This document shows positions 1-59,100 of a stretch of DNA of 64,000 nt, piece by piece. Under the pieces are notes generated by a model. It did no database searches and was not told the origin of the DNA. It saw only the letters and a program-made list of their open reading frames with translations. A program made the translations under genes and the position numbers. The DNA comes from Apostichopus japonicus. Lineage: Eukaryota > Echinodermata > Holothuroidea > Aspidochirotida > Stichopodidae. The stretch is from contig NC_092566.1 in assembly GCF_037975245.1 (NCBI RefSeq), positions 5,768,001 to 5,832,000 on the forward strand. The letters are read 5' to 3'. How positions within the stretch are numbered: position 1 is the stretch's first letter; each line of letters begins with the position of its first letter.

Positions 1-628
1 CACGTGCCCCCTTTTCCCCCTCCCACTTTTCCTCAGGTTAAAAATGTGCCCTTTTTCTACATAAAAATTGAGATGTCTCAAGTTAGCAAGAGGCAAGGGA
101 ACCAGAATGAACACTCGGGAAGGGCCGTTTCCAGTCATCTGAGGGACCAAAAATTTCTTGTACGCTCCGCGCCAACCGATGGTGGCGCTCCGCTCAGATA
201 GTCGTGCATAAAACTTTGCAAATCCTGGCTACGCCCCTGACTTTTAATGAATTTCTGTGGGTCAAACTCAAAGCTATTTCGAATGGAAAAAAATGTTACG
301 ATATTAACAAGAAATAACTCTAATTCGGAAGATTCCTGCATTAGCAACTAGCATGATTTCACCTCATTTTGTCTCAAAAGAAAACTTTTTCCTTGTTTCC
401 CAGTTTGCACATTGGATATTGCAGTGCTAGTAGTATGCATATTTTCCTTGAGGGGGTGGGGGGGGGGCGTTAATGGAGTGATGTGTATACGCAAATAAGA
501 TAATACTATAAGAGTTATAAAGGGTACTAAATATAAGGCTGCATCAGTCCAATCGAATTTCTGCAAAGTGCCCTTTGATGTCGGTGACCCCCCCCCCCCC
601 CAGATTAAAAGTGCTTCCACCGCCCTTG
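1..628. mobile_element. hAT-type MITE, left-truncated by window edge
   Basis: Nearly the same sequence as the complete element at 1289-1935, including the inner C-tract and the right terminal repeat TTCCACCGCCCTTG at 615-628 (one mismatch). The left end lies outside the window. There is no coding capacity. Confidence 0.85.
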
Positions 629-959
629 GAGAGGTTAGATCAGGGAGTTCCATAACAACTCCCTGGTTAGATTACTTCAGGTTAAGCAGTTAACGACCAC
701 GCCCTACGTTAGCACCCCATGCCCAATGGTCTAGCAAAATGTTTAAAGGAACCCTAAAAGAATGTATTCCGAACGGCCAACAGATTGGGACTGTTTTCTG
801 GCAGCATTATTTATTTGCGTACCGAGAGGTTCCCCGGGAATCGCTAGCATTGTTGCCATTTGATTAATTGTACGGTTACTTTTGTTGCCGACGGGCAATA
901 CAATAGTAAGATCACAATGTAATGGAATGGTCCATGTATAGAGTGTTGGAGAAAGTGTT

Positions 960-2310
960 AACAAACAATTCGGCCTATATTCTTGATAATTCACAATACA
1001 TCCGTTAAACGTACTTTCAGTTCAATGTATCTAGGAGTCTGCATCGACAACAAGCTGACGTTTTCAAATCATATTTCGAAGGTATTAGCCAAGGTGTATC
1101 ACATTGTCGCCACACTCATTTCTCCTCACTTTCCTGTCCATATACGGGAAAGGGTGTTTGAGGCCTATACCTTGCCAAATATCATATATGCTGTCACGGT
1201 CTGGTATCAATTTGTCCAAATGAAAGATAAGAAAAGATTATTAAGTTTCCTTAGATACTGTGAGAGAATCGTTGGATTACATCATAACCAAGGGCGGCGG
1301 AACCGGGGGGCACAGGGGGCACGTGCCCCCCACTTTTCCTCAGGGTTAAAAATGTGCCCTTTTTCTACACAAAAATTGAGGTGTCTCAAGTTAGCAAGAG
1401 GCCAGGGAACCAGAATGAACACTCGGGAAGGGCCGTTTCCGGCCATCTGAGGGGTTTGTAAAACCAAAAATTTTCTTGTACGCTCCGCGCCAACCGATGG
1501 TGGCGCTCCGCTCAGATAGTCGTGCATACAACTTTGCAAATCCCGGCTATGCCCCTGACTTTTAATGAATTTATGTGGGTCAAACTCAGAGCTATTTCGA
1601 ATGGAAAAAATTTGTTAAGATATTAACAAGAAATAAACTCTAACTCGGAGGATTGCTACATTAGCAACTAGCATGATTTCACCTCATTTTGTCTCAATAG
1701 AAAACTTGTTCCTTGTTTCCCAATTTGCACATTGGATATTGCAGTGCTAGTATGCATATTTTCCTTGAAGGGGGGGGGGCGTTGATGGAGTGATGTGTAT
1801 ACGCAAATAAGATAATACAATAAGAGTTATAAAGGGTGCTAAATATAAGGCTACATCGGTCCAATCGATTTTCTGCAAAGTGCCCTTTGATGTCGGTGCC
1901 CCCCCCCCAGATTAAAAGTGCTTCCGCCGCCCTTGATCATAACCTACTTAAAGATAAAGTTAATACGGCTGCTGGGAAGGAATTCGAGAGGTTACTAAAT
2001 AACATCTATAGAAATGAAGGACACCCACTCCATTGTGCAATAAACTCTCTGTGCAATAAGACAAACTACAATTTGAGGAATGCTGCAATAACTCCCAGAT
2101 TCAGGACTGAACTTTATAGGAATTCTTTTGTTTATAGGGCGTCAATGTTCATACAGCATGGTGCTCTAGAACCATTGTTGTGATTTTTTTTCAGTGTTAT
2201 GTCTAGTACGTATTTACTATTTTATATCTTAATCATAATTTTATTTATTTTCCTATTTATAAATTTTTAATGATTTATACTGGAAATAAAGCAATGATTT
2301 GAATTGAATT
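960..2310 (+). pseudogene. LINE reverse transcriptase, C-terminal fragment, interrupted
   Basis: Left piece (about 983-1288) encodes MYLGVCIDNKLTFSNHI and later YAVTVWYQF, typical of the thumb and post-palm region of non-LTR retrotransposon RT. Right piece (1944-2182) encodes NYNLRNAAITPRFRTELYRN and YRASMF followed by a stop, the typical C-terminal tail. The 3' end has AATAAA near 2285 and a short GAATT repeat tail. The MITE at 1289-1935 splits it. 5' truncated, dead copy. Confidence 0.85.
1289..1935. mobile_element. Complete hAT-type MITE, 647 bp
   Basis: Perfect 14-bp terminal inverted repeats: CAAGGGCGGCGGAA at 1289-1302 and its reverse complement at 1922-1935. It is flanked by an exact 8-bp duplication ATCATAAC at 1281-1288 and 1936-1943. 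An 8-bp target duplication with CA-starting ends is the hAT superfamily hallmark. No transposase is encoded. It interrupts a LINE reverse transcriptase. Confidence 0.92.
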
Positions 2311-2570
2311 GCAAAAGATGATCAAGTAAGGATATCAGTTAGCAATAACAATGCAAATAGGCCTATTCACTTTTGGTTTCGATGATTATCGTAGGCTATG
2401 CAGGCGGATAATTGTGTGCGTTGAGTGTGTGACGCCTTACTTGTATATCGTGAGTATATTTCAAACTAAAATAAAACTGTTAGCAAACTGCTTATCCACT
2501 AGAGATATATGTAATAGAATGTGTAACGTGTTTTTGTCCCTTCTGTTACTGTTACTTGTCATTTAACATT

Positions 2571-2603
2571 CGAAGAAGATCCTGCTAGGATCTAAACGTC
2601 AGG
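2571..2603 (+). other. Hairpin with hammerhead-like sequence, possible Penelope or LINE tail
   Basis: CGAAGAAGATCC, loop TGCTA, GGATC, then TAAACGTCAGG. The order resembles a type I hammerhead core (CUGANGA, stem II, GAAA), but both conserved boxes are mutated. Such motifs occur in Penelope-like elements and retrozymes. Degenerate; low confidence. Confidence 0.25.
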
Positions 2604-5600
2604 CCAACTTTCTTTTACACGTGAGTATATTTCGTGAGTAGGTGTACAATAGTTGAGTACAAGAAGCCTATTGTCATTGGTGGACGTCAAAGGTCATTTG
2701 GGGTCAATTTGTGAAAACCTTGTAAACACGATATCTCAAGAAGGGAAGCTTGGATCAATCTCGTATTTCGTGTGAAAGAGTATCACAATTAGTAGAAGAA
2801 GCCTATTGTTTTTTTATCGTGGAAGATCAATGTGCAGTTCTGCAGTGCCAATGGAAGATATGTGCTTAAATTATATTGTCTCCTGGGCAGCGTTGTCTTT
2901 GTGAGACCGCTGTCACTAGTTTTCATTTATTATACAAAACCTTGTACGTCTGACAAATGATTCAACCGCAAACCCTCTGATGCTGATCAACAACTGGTGA
3001 TAGATATGCGGAACGCGAAACGGCCGGTTAATGTTTCACACAGAATTCGTTTGTCACATTGCAATATATAATTTATGCCAGCGCGCGCTGCGAGATAAAT
3101 CACGTACATGTTAAACGTGTAACGTACGTGTACACTAGCTAATCATACTACACCGTACGCACGATCTGAACTGCCGGGCATATATGTAGGAGAGTGATTA
3201 TTTGTGTTCATATTTACGCGGGAAAACTTCAATGTTGATTTTTTGAGGGCGTGTGTATGACCTAGAGAAAGCTATGACTTGTACATAATATATAGGATTC
3301 ATGAGTTATGTGGGCAAGAGATGACGACATAGCCTATGTGGTCCACAATTTCGGAAACTGAATACAGTATCTAAGAAAATAAAAGTAGTTGTTTCTCTTC
3401 TTAAACATGTGTTTAGTTTTTGTTTCAAAAGCCTCACACGTCATAGTCTGAAACTCTTACCCAAGACCGGATCTAGAGGTGGGTTGTCGTTTTGGCACAC
3501 TTTCGCCAGAAATGAGTGGCTTTTTTGTGTAGTTTGGGTCATGGGGGGGGTGGTGTTGAAATCCCAGAACTACCTCCGTGGCAACATGAAGGGAATTGCT
3601 TATTATTGGAACTGCCCGTTGATGTAGTAAGGGAAAATGTCATGACATACATGAAAGTCCGCTATTAGAGTAGAATATTGCTGAACTGATGCACTTTTTG
3701 ATGAGAAATTGAAAACATGGACTGTGGTCAACACTTACACTCTACACAAATTGTACTTTGTGTTCAATGTTGCATATTCAACTGTATGTAACAATTGATA
3801 TTAATTGACTTCATTAAAAAATAAAGCTTGAATTCAATTATATTCTTTCCTTATCATGTTGTTTTCAAGCCCTGGAAATAGGGAAGGGAGTTTGACCATT
3901 TCATTTTCAAGTTATTTGATCGTCAGGTGGTTGTGTTAAGTTGGATGTCGCAGGTACACGTAGTTCGAAATATTTATTTTAAGTTAATATCAAGGAAACT
4001 TTTAAACATCGAAGGGACAATTTCACTTAATCGTCTGCTTTCGAAAGTTGATCCAACGAACTGTTTATGATATAGTCTAATTCTATACGAGTGACACTTA
4101 AAAAAACAACTTCTGCCAATGCCGGGCCAACAAACTAGTTCAGCCGACGTCGATCCAATGAATCGTTTATGATTTTATTATTTTGAATGGTCGTTCGAGC
4201 ATGGGAGGGACCTTTTAAATATGATGTCCCTTGTACACAGTTCAATCGACGTCGATCAAAGCCCGCTCCGAATATTTTTCTGCGGACACATATGGCGATG
4301 TCTATCCCAGTGGCTGTACTTATAATGCATAGCCACTTGTGTTTTGCTTCTTACACTTATTGATGAATAGAGAGAGTACATGTCACATGCAAGCTTGAAA
4401 GCCCTCAAAAATATCACCCATTCCTCAAAATATAGAGCAGATACCAGCCACGGGTGTTAACATAAATATAATATCCCTTGATTTCCTGGAAGATATAGGG
4501 TCACCTTAGACTAGTCTCATAGCCTAGAGTAGACTGGACTAGACTTAGACTAGACTTATCATGTTGCTTGTGAGGCACTTTAAAGAGCACTGTGTTAAAC
4601 TAGATTCCCCAGTCACTTTGATTGATAACAAAACCAGTGTTGAAACAACTAATAGCAGTCATTTCTAATGAGCTGTAAAATATCAAAATTCAATTCCCCA
4701 TAACTCATCTTCCAACACTAATTACCTTTTTACTTTCTGCATTTTATTAGGTTGCCAAAGTTTGATAACACACTATAGGTTCAACAGAAAAACGATTGAG
4801 ACAAATAGTTATGTTGCTAGTAGTATCTACTGTATTTTGATCTCATATGTTTGGCCAAAGGTGAATTGTAGCAAGCTTAATATGCCAAATCTAAAATATT
4901 ATTATTTATTATTATTGTTTTATTTCTTCACTGTTCTATAGAATGATAATTAAGACAAATGTATGGAAAAGAAATCTTGCGAGTTAAAAATAATAGAAGA
5001 ATAAAATTAAAATCTATTAAATGCACACCAAAAACAAAAAAAACGTAGCAAATTTCAATGGAGTAACATAAACGTTGCTATACATATCAAATTTATCTAC
5101 CAACCAGGAGAAATCTGTATTTGAAAATGATTCACAACTAAACATAGCAACCATCATCTTAGGTATCACAAACATCTTGTTATACACATGACTCTGTAGT
5201 GAAGTACTCCAGTGACATATTTGTCTAGATTTACGCATGAGTAATAGTGTCAACTATTCATCATTTTTGTCATTGATATTCAAATTTTATTTTCAATTTG
5301 CATGATCACCAAATGATTATCCTTAGATATGCTGCATCTTTTCAAAGCCACTCTTAAAGACTCCATTGAAGGCATAAACAAATTTCTGGAGAAAAATGCT
5401 GGCGAACTAGTAAATTTCCTAATGTTCAAGTTTATGTTCGGTTTACAACTAAACAAAATAATTCCATGTAGCTAAATACTATGTTCATCCAAATATTTCT
5501 GTGCATAGCTGTGTAATCTCTGCTCTGATTTTCTGCAGGAATTTTTCCTGTTTGATGCTGAAACCGCAACGGCACCATTGGGTGAACGTAAAATACAACC

Positions 5601-6237
5601 AAAGCCCAAGTCAGACCTAGGGTTTGGCACTGCACAACCCCACAGAATGTGTTGACTGACGCTATGCACAGACTCACCCTCGTAGTCCTGGAGACCAATT
5701 CTCAAATTGCATCTTTGAATCAGATCCTCTTTTAATGTTGAAGGGAACACTGGGCAACAACTTTTTATTCAATTGCTCCCCAGCATTTCCAGTCTTTATA
5801 AGACAACACCCTGTCGACCCCTCTTTTAGATTCAGTTAAGCAATATGGCAGTGTAAGGGTCCTTCCGCGCCCACATCTCACCCATTCTGCAGTACAAATG
5901 GGTGAACATAACATGTATTAGAAGCTATCGTAGTGAAGCTATTGGTTCGATGCCATCAAATATTCCTTTGAGTGGAGTATCCTATGAATGTTCTATTAAT
6001 CTTTGTAAGAATATAAAGTGATGACCTATATCACCAAGTTTGTTAACACTAGGTAAAACCTTGAGGCATTCTTACAACATCCTGCTTCACAATCTCTGCT
6101 TTAAATCCTGCCACAATCTCTCAACTCACAGCAGTTTCCAGACGGATGATGGTACACTATTCATTTTGCAATGCTCTATGCAAGTTATTTCTCATTGCAA
6201 TGGGGAAAAAGAACAAAATGTCATGGTACAGTCAAAC
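2604..6237. other. Region without a recognised gene
   Basis: AT-rich flank. It holds a repeat-like segment at about 2680-2760 (AACACGATATCTCAAGAAGG) and a short TAGAC-rich stretch near 4508-4560. One short exon-like segment at 5678-5749 is noted separately. Confidence 0.5.
5678..5749 (-). CDS. Exon-like segment of unknown gene
   Basis: 72 nt, phase 1 to 1, acceptor TTGTTGCCCAG, strong donor G followed by GTGAGT. The peptide starts FPSTLKEDLIQRCNLRIGL. The open frame runs on through the donor to 5472. No homologue recognised and no neighbouring exon found. Confidence 0.2.
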
Positions 6238-7133
6238 TTCTACTTCATACCAGGTGAACCAATGAGCCACCAGAACTCCTCTACTTCATACCAGGTGAAC
6301 CAATGAGCCACCAGAACTCCTCTACTTCATACCAGGTGAACCAATGAGCCACCAGAACTCTTCTACTTCATACCAGGTGAACCAATGAACCACCAGAACT
6401 CTTCTACTTCATACCAGGTGAACCAATGAACCACCAGAACTCCTCTACTTCATACCAGGTGAACCAATGAACCACCAGAACTCCTCTACTTCATACCAGG
6501 TGAACCAATGAGCCACCAGAACTCCTCTACTTCATACCAGGTGAACCAATGAACCACCAGAACTCCTCTACTTCATACCAGGTGAACCAATGAGCCACCA
6601 GAACTCTTCTACTTCATACCAGGTGAACCAATGAACCACCAGAACTCTTCTACTTCATACCAGGTGAACCAATGAGCCACCAGAACTCTTCTACTTCACA
6701 CCAGGTGAACCAATGAGCCACCAGAACTCCTCTACTTTGTACCAGGTGAACCAATGAGCCACCAGAACTCTTCTACTTTGTACCAGGTGAACCAATGAGC
6801 CACCAGAACTCTTCTACTTCATACCAGGTGAACTAATGAGCCTCCAGAACTCTTCTACTTCATACCAGGTGAACCAATGAACCACCAGAACTCTTCTACT
6901 TCACACCAGGTGAACCAATGAGCCACCAGAACTCCTCTACTTTGTACCAGGTGAACCAATGAGCCACCAGAACTCTTCTACTTCATACCAGGTGAACTAA
7001 TGAGCCTCCAGAACTCTTCTACTTCATACCAGGTGAACCAATGAACCACCAGAACTCCTCTACTTCATACCAGGTGAACCAATGAGCCACCAGAACTCTT
7101 CTACTTCATACCAGGTGAACCAATGAACCACAA
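6238..7133. repeat. 41-bp minisatellite, about 22 copies
   Basis: Unit CTACTTCATACCAGGTGAAC plus 21 more bases ending AGAACTCCT. Copies differ at a few sites (GAGCC/GAACC, TCC/TTC, CATA/CACA/TGTA), and pairs of variants recur, suggesting multi-unit duplications. Confidence 0.97.
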
Positions 7134-7139
7134 GAACTC

Positions 7140-10117
7140 AAATAGCTATAATTGTACCTCAGAACCAAATTAATTTCTCATTTTGCTCCATTGTTTGGCT
7201 ATCTATACAGGTATTCTTACATTTTCAATAATAATAATTATAATATCAGAAACAAAATTTTGAAGACAATCATTCAATACTCACTGGATGTCACTTTCAT
7301 CGTAACGATTGTTTTACTATTAAAATGTTCACAAAGTTACGATGAAGTACCAGAAGGCTTAAAATGTTTGAATTCCTTAGAAAGCACATTGTAAAAGGCC
7401 ACATTAACAGCTGCAATAACACTGTATTATTTATTCTTGAAGTTACCTTGCCATCACCTTCATGAAAAGCAATTTAAATCCCCTTTATAGCTAAATAGTC
7501 CCATCCCTCTAAATGTGTAGCTTTGATTTGTTATCATGACTAATTTCTGTAACAACGTTATTTTGATAATTATTCAATAACAGTGAAATGATCTTGTCTG
7601 TAGAGAAGCTGGAATTAATAATAAAATACATGGCATCAAGTACCCTCACATAAATATTCCTCCCTGTCATCCTTATTAATTAATAGGACTCAACAATCCA
7701 GGAATGCAAACTGCTCTTCATATATGAAATTACTCAAACATGATTTTTCGAAGAAATAAGGGCAAAAACATACAATTTAAGAAAATATCTTCAGAATAGA
7801 AAAATGTTTAAATAAATCTGAGGTACTACCAATGTTGATAAATTAAATTTTTTAGAAATACATAGTTGCTGAAAACTATCAATTACAAGAATACAAAGCA
7901 GTGAATTCTCAGTACAACTATTTCAATGATCTTGTTATGCTGTACACAGATAATGAATGCTAAACCCTGTTATTTTGCACCCACAAGAAACTGCCCTTAT
8001 GTTTGAATTAAAACCATGTTATTTCAAACAAATATAATATTTTTTTTGTATGAAATCAGGGAGATGACTGTGAAATATTGTAATATTCAAGTCTCAATGG
8101 CTTAAAAGTCAATGGAAAACACTAAATACTAAATTAAACTAAATTCGTTGATGGGCACACACGTACTACTAATTCTAGAAAGAGAATACTTTATTTTTAA
8201 AAAGCTTGACTGAAAATTGTCACTAGGCAAGACCTCCTTAAATCTGTGATAATACATCTTAATTGACAGAAATTAATTTTATTTTATGCGAATATCGGTG
8301 CTTGAAATCAAAGCATGTGTTTTAGGTAAACTCTGTCTCATCATCATACACAAATGGGTAAAATAGGCTCCCAGCTGCCTGATTGCACCAATGCGATATT
8401 TACCTTAGGCGGAAATCCAATGAAAGTATTTGCTTGAATTCTTGCTGCAATGCAGGTTAATAATAATCAAAAACAAAATAAAATTGAAAAATGTTGAAAG
8501 CATAAAGCCATAGTTATTAGGTACTGAGACTGAATTCAATCTGGCAGTTTTAAGTATGAAATGATCTTAATTATTTCAAAGACAGTAACAATCCCTCCAT
8601 CCTGGCCCATATGTAAAAACCATTTCTATGTATTAAAAGTGATATAACCAAGAGATATGAACCCACTGAGCACCTCTCACCTAAAATTAGCTTCTGTTTA
8701 TAATCACACTGAAAACCACTGCAGGAAAGGGAAAATTGTCAAACACAACAAAGTTTCTTTTTTGTAGACGGTTTGATCGACAAACATTTGTGAACCATTA
8801 AAAAAAACCATTAAAAAATAACAGAAAAGAGTTATCTTTACAATATGAAAATGTGCAACACATGATTGAAACAAGTGTAATTACAAAATGTCAGCAGTAT
8901 ATAAAACTACTGAAAATAATTTGAGAATGATTTCTACTAAACCCTGCTTTTCCTGCTCCATTTAATTGATAGTAATTAACAAGTAACACAATTATGCAAA
9001 AAATGAATTACATCCACTTATATAGGAATAAAAGTTTTCACACCGTTATTTTATACTGTACTTAATAAATACATAGAACTGAACACTGATGTATGAGATC
9101 TATTATCAAACTTAGGAAATATAAATTAAAATGAAGCAAACATGAATGAGGATCATCATCACTTTAATTGCGCTCTTCATATCTGGAATCTTGATAGCAA
9201 CTAACATTGCAATATACTGCAGTATTTTTTCTGAATAAAACTAACATAGACATAGATCAGCCAACCTGATATCTGCAGTCTGTTAACACACTGAACTTAT
9301 ATTACCTTGATATTCGTCTAGAGATATTCAAAGTCCATGAAAGATTGTAAATAGAACAACTGCCTATACCAGCATCAGCAGTAACTGTATCACCCAGTTT
9401 CCCTTTGTTTACTATTGATGGTACAAAACTCTTCAACAAAATACAAACTGATGGCTCAATATGGATGTATGAACATTTCCTATAAATATAACACTTTGAA
9501 TAACCTGACTCAGGGGAAACATCACTTGTGTCAAAGCATAAGTTAGCTTTTGATATTTATTTAACTGACTGAGCATTGCATTATGAACGTAGACACTTGT
9601 GAGGTTAACTTACTGCTGCGTTTTAAGATGAGCAGTTCAGATGAGAGGTATAACAGTTTACGACCATTGCCATAAGTCTACAGCATAAAGTCATTTCATT
9701 TTATGATATGTTATCATGCACAACTTAAGCTTTCTACTTAATCACACATGTATGAAATATTTTACACGAATGATCTTTTTCCATCATAGGGATTCAACAT
9801 AATTTTATTCTGAGCTGTTATGTTTCTCAGCAATATGTCATCTGTATTTCAGAACAAAGCTGAAATTTAAGAAATGGTACTACAACAGTAGATGCTTCCT
9901 TTCAGTCCTATTTCAGACTTCTTGCTGCAAACAAAGCATGAACAAATTGGCTAATATCTTGTGTCACTCAGTACAAGGGTTTCCTCTTGATGACTGTAAA
10001 TGGCCGAGAGAAATGTCTAGATCATTTCAAGTTTCATGAATGTTTGTAGCTACTACTTGGTACCTGTTCCCTCCATGTTGCTCCTAGGGTGTTGGTCTTT
10101 ACTGATATGTGATATCT
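7140..10117 (-). other. Unmapped DLG5 3'UTR and downstream flank
   Basis: AT-rich sequence without a supported coding region, directly downstream of the DLG5 stop. The 3'UTR must begin at 10117. Several AATAAA-type signals read on the minus strand (for example + strand TTTATT near 9802, 9555, 8280 and 8190), and none can be preferred without transcript data. Confidence 0.4.
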
Positions 10118-56122
<46,005 letters not shown>

Positions 56123-59100
56123 CTAGTCAGAGAAATGCAACAGAAAGGAGGAGAAAGAAGAGAGAAGCCAGCATTAGTGAGACAGAAATAATGCTTAAGG
56201 ATGAACATATAGTTACAGTTTCAGTCTTCATGTCATAGTCCAAGAAAATACAAACATTTGAGTGGCATAGTTTATATGTTTCCGTAGCTCTTCCAGGATT
56301 TCAATATATATTCAGCTTTAAAACACGCTATATACCTGGATATGCTCCTTTAAGGCTAAACTGATGATAGGTCTGCTCCTTGGTGCAGTTCTAAACAATA
56401 CTGTTGATGTATCAATTCTTAGAGCTCAACCAAAACATGTTTTTATTTAACTTTGTATCAACAGTTCTGAGAGTAAAAAAGAGAGACAGGATAAATACGT
56501 ACAAAATGTAGCACAAAATATAGCCTAATGTACACTTTATGAATGCAAGGTCAACCAACTGCCTGCAAATATATCCCAAATTAATCATATAAACAAATAT
56601 GGGACCCTCCATGTGTTTCTTTCAATTTTTGATTCCCCCATCTCCCATATCCCGCCTACCCCCCCCCTACCTGAACCCCCCCCCCCGACCATCTCTTAGT
56701 AAATGTTGTGAAAAACATTAAACTGCCATGATTGAGTGACTAAGTTTGTCCAAACATTTATGATTATATGAATAAGGCTTACTATGACTGATTTCACCAG
56801 TAAAAGAGCAAGTATAATCATTTATCAGTATCACACAGACAGTTAGGGATACCATACATATGCAAGTAGGTAAGAACAAAGCAATGTAGCAGTATGTAGA
56901 GAAGAGTGGAGAAATGAGGTCATTTATGAAGATGGTGAGAGATTTTTGGTTGATCTTGATAACTTTTCATACCAGTCACTTCCAAAATCCCATATCAATG
57001 CTTCTCATTATCTCAAATAAATATCTTTTCATTTCAAGTGATGAAGATGGGGTCACACTTTTCATAAATTTCTTTCATAATCAATAAAAATATATATCAA
57101 GTGCTCACATGACAATATTTTTCAATTGAAATTTATGGTTCCCCACTAGCTTCATTTTTATGTGTTCTTAAACATGTGAAAACTCACAGTTTTAAGTGAG
57201 GCAACAAAATGTTGCAATATTATGACTTCTCATTTTTTACTTCATCATTTGCTATGTATTTGCTAGATTTGGTTCACTTGGTAACCAAATGCAGGAACCT
57301 GCTTAAATTTGGAGAGGGACGAAGTTTCAAGGACTTGTGTCAAACAAATATATGATACATGTAATACTTAAATAGTGTGGTAGAACACCTTCAGCATATT
57401 CATCACTCATTGAATAGTCCCTGTCGGGGATTCCTATGACCAAGAATGTGCATGCACGGGTGGAGGAGGATTAGCTGATTTATGACATTTATGCTGAAAA
57501 ATAGGATTGTCCTCTGGGAACAGTAATAGCACAATGTAATCCAAGTGCTGCAACAAGATACTTATTTCACAGATCATATGCATTTACAGGCTTGAATTTT
57601 CCTGTATTTTAATATGTTTCTTTTTCTGCTGAGCGATTCTTGACATGATAGGCCCCTGATAGGAGAATACCATGGGTCATTGAAAGCAATTAACTTTCTT
57701 CCATTGTTCAATGGGTGGAGTCCCAATCATTAGCCTACAAAGCTGTCAGAATCCATGATCAAATCCATGCTCAGGGACTCAAACTTGACTAGTATATCAA
57801 ACTGTACTATATGTACATGTTCAAACTGAATTTTACTGTCAAACTACTGTAAGAATCCTCACACCGAAATTTAGGTTCGAAATCAACTCATATGAATGAC
57901 GATAAAGATGAAGATGATGGATTTTTTTATCCCACAGTAGTATGTGTACACATGAATGCAGTAACTACAGTATAGTACACAAACATACATCTAATTAAAC
58001 ACATGCGTGATGATATCCAACCATGTATTGTTATTTGGAGTTGCTGAATGGTTGCTCCTTTTTCACCTACAGTATGTTAGAAGTCAACCTTTAACCTCCA
58101 CAAAAGCAGCTCCCTATTGGATGGCTCTACATACCATGTACGTTCAGTGTTCCTTATATGGTGATATCACATTAACAACACTATTTTCAGACTCTTCTCC
58201 GGTAGGTTTCATGCATTGACGTAAGGTGGGATGCCTGGTTTTTTCATGTTTATATCTCTTGACCGATCAATAGTGTAAATGCGGATCAGATCCCGCAATT
58301 AGGATCACGCAATTACGACCCTTTTATAGGCTACTAGTATAGTAGGTATTTAAAGCAGTGCTGCACATCACACGGCTGATGATTTAGTGCCATTTCTTTT
58401 AGAAAACAAACCCTTAACTTCCTGATCATTAGAACGGGTCTGATACCCAGCAGTCCAAAATGAAAAAATGTTGAACAGATGAACAATTGGTGAATCAGAA
58501 AGCGAAGAAAAGATGTAGGCTGATAAAGATTGATAACGATTATCAAGAATGATACGAGGAGTGATGCTTGCACAAGAGGCTGGCAATAGCGGAAGGGAGG
58601 TGGCCATACACACACAGCAAAACTTGCCCGACTCTGCTAGAGCGAGGTAAAAATGGTAACTCATGTGGTTCTATGAGGTGAGTGAGTACGCGCTGTGAAT
58701 ACCGAGCACAGGGTCTAGTATAAACAGATGGAAGCTCAAAGTCATCTGGTCTTAATGCTGAACAGTGAGTGTAGGGGTTGATTTCTAAGTTTGTAAACCT
58801 GGCATATATGTTGATATCAATTAACCTTTAACTTCCAGCAATTTCAATAATAGGATCTTGTACTCATCTGAAGGGAGAACTACCACACATACCAATTATG
58901 GAGTTCAAACAAGCATCACTTTTTAGAGTTATCATCTTTTCTGGGCTTTTAGGCCTACAGTATGTTGACATTTGAATTCAATGTCAACTAGTGTAACCTC
59001 ATGATCATTAGTAAATGGCTTCAATGTTGTATATTACAGTTTGGCCAACTCTGTACCTTCTCTTACCACCATCAAACCATTCTTGGACACAAAGTTACTT

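Noticed and set aside
6238-7133. CRISPR-like appearance of regular short repeats
   Set aside because: Units are contiguous with no unique spacers, and the DNA is eukaryotic: a minisatellite.
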